Below, piece after piece: positions 63,012-64,000 of a DNA stretch of 64,000 nt (its first letter is position 1; every line of letters starts with the position of its first letter). The stretch is from Oxalobacteraceae sp. CFBP 8761 (lineage in GTDB: Bacteria > Pseudomonadota > Gammaproteobacteria > Burkholderiales > Burkholderiaceae_D): assembly GCA_014841595.1 (NCBI GenBank), contig JACYUE010000001.1, positions 128,193 to 192,192 of the forward strand, written 5' to 3'. The notes under the pieces were generated by a model. That model saw only the letters and a list, made by a program, of their open reading frames with translations, ran no database searches and was not told the DNA's origin. The position numbers and the translations under genes are program-made.

Positions 63012-64000
63012 TACAGCAGGCTCATGCTTCCGCTTCGTGGGGCGCATCGGATCAGCTCCTTTCCGCTTTGATGCGAGAGGGCGACGAGTTCGACGAAGCT
63101 GTTCAGCTGCACGTACAGCGCAAAGAACTGGTGCAGCACCTGGACGAACAGATGCAGGCCGGCGCCGGCATACGCTTCTTCGTCGAGCGTGACGCGCACT
63201 TCAAGGCCGTGTACCAGCGATGTGCCGCTCCTGTGCCTGATCCAGGCCGTGGTGTCCTGCTGGTCGAGCGCGATGATGCCGCGGATTTGCCGCCGCGAGA
63301 CGGACGACGAGGCCAGGTCGTACAGGGACAGCATTTCGCGCAGGCCGTGCACGCCGTCGTCCATCAGGGAGTGATGGTTCAGCGCCAGGTGCGAGATCAG
63401 TCGCCAGTGCATGCCTGCGTCATTCGTCAGGCGGGCAGGGCGGGTTGGCCTGCGCACCATGCGGATCGCTGCGTTGCGTGTTGCGCCGGGAATGAACAGG
63501 TCGCCTTCAGGCGCGCCGATGGCCAGTGAGCAGGGTAGATCGCGGTTCGTGCAGCTCAGTTCAACCGACAGGATATTTCTTTCGATCTCAAACGGGTCGC
63601 AATCGGCACCGACGAGCGTGATCGATTTTTCATGGCCCGGACTGCACAAGGCGAGCGTCTCGTCGTGCCGCATGAACCAGTAACGTCCTTGCTCGCTGGC
63701 GTGTTGTGCGCCGTGCCGAAGCGCATAGAACGGCTGGAATGCCGTGATCGACGTGTCATTGCCGTTCTGGCGCACCAGGTGCACCGCATCGACCGAATAC
63801 ACCTCATATGCCTGCGGAAAATTGGCGTGCGCCAGAAGGGTGTAGTCGGCCGCGCGCTGGTCGTACGTGATCGGTACGCCAGGCTGCTGGAACAGATTGA
63901 CGACGGGCGTGCAACCCTGCACCAGATGCTGTGTCGACAGGCCGGCGAGCATGCGCGCCTTGTCGGCGTCGGGCCGGATGCCGGCAAGGCCCAGACGTAA
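63011..64000 (-). CDS. tssF: T6SS baseplate protein TssF (C-terminal part, cut by window edge)
   Basis: An open frame enters from the right edge at 64000 and ends with TAA at 63011-63013, giving the last 329 codons or so. Conserved pieces such as FQQPGVPITYDQRAADYTLLA, YEVYSVDAVH, ALCSPGHEKSITLVG and the late RIRHRSGTSLVHGLEV-like strand match TssF. The protein is about 600 aa in the family, so about half is missing. Confidence 0.9.
   Translation of the reverse strand, partial: LRLGLAGIRPDADKARMLAGLSTQHLVQGCTPVVNLFQQPGVPITYDQRAADYTLLAHANFPQAYEVYSVDAVHLVRQNGNDTSITAFQPFYALRHGAQHASEQGRYWFMRHDETLALCSPGHEKSITLVGADCDPFEIERNILSVELSCTNRDLPCSLAIGAPEGDLFIPGATRNAAIRMVRRPTRPARLTNDAGMHWRLISHLALNHHSLMDDGVHGLREMLSLYDLASSSVSRRQIRGIIALDQQDTTAWIRHRSGTSLVHGLEVRVTLDEEAYAGAGLHLFVQVLHQFFALYVQLNSFVELVALSHQSGKELIRCAPRSGSMSLL

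Overview
The window is high-GC bacterial chromosome. Its gene content and local order point to a betaproteobacterium, most likely the Massilia/Telluria group of Oxalobacteraceae. Supporting signs are pcm-like/rhodanese/tolC, nadK-recN, hemH-grpE-dnaK-dnaJ, hda divergent from purM, several LytS/LytTR regulators and an ArsB-type arsenic operon. The genus is inferred, not proven.

Layout. 1-8.0 kb: a sucrose-utilisation locus resembling Xanthomonas sux: LacI-type regulator, TonB-dependent receptor, amylosucrase/sucrose hydrolase, fructokinase and GPH/MFS sugar transporter. Two near-identical operators sit in front of the receptor. 8.2-16.8 kb: tRNA-Gly(CCC), a Tat-type aldo/keto reductase coupled to a DUF6064 gene, an aspartoacylase-like hydrolase, trmB, a LytS/LytTR pair, recQ and uppP. 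17-24.4 kb: TetR regulator with a palindrome over its promoter, pcm-like methyltransferase, rhodanese, tolC with a terminator, ribB behind an FMN riboswitch, gloA, osmC and a DUF3667 membrane protein. 24.4-34.2 kb: nadK-recN behind a consensus LexA box, ohr, hemH, and grpE-dnaK-dnaJ with a sigma32-like promoter ahead of both grpE and dnaK, then a beta-carbonic anhydrase and a MazG-like protein. 34.2-44.6 kb: gabD, puuD and puuA-like genes (putrescine/GABA catabolism), a sodium:solute symporter, a second LytS/LytTR pair, a DeoR regulator with a four-fold 10-bp operator, an MFS transporter and panB.

44.8-47.7 kb is arsRCBH. It is followed at 47.74-49.92 kb by a short, visibly lower-GC island with four small same-strand orphan ORFs. 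These alternate with five related intergenic repeats, and the whole is bracketed by a 23-bp inverted repeat (21/23 matching). No integrase or transposase is present. I consider this the least explained part of the window. After it come a Nudix hydrolase, then folK, pcnB, a HAD phosphatase and hda (one minus-strand operon), divergent from purM-cysC.

55.7-64 kb (minus strand) is a type VI secretion region: tssF (partial), tssG, a long VgrG, a phospholipase D effector of the Tle5 type, a Sel1-like protein that is probably its immunity partner, and a small PAAR protein. It runs off the right edge. Start sites were chosen from Shine-Dalgarno spacing, overlaps and promoter positions. All functional calls come from motif recognition by eye, with no database search.
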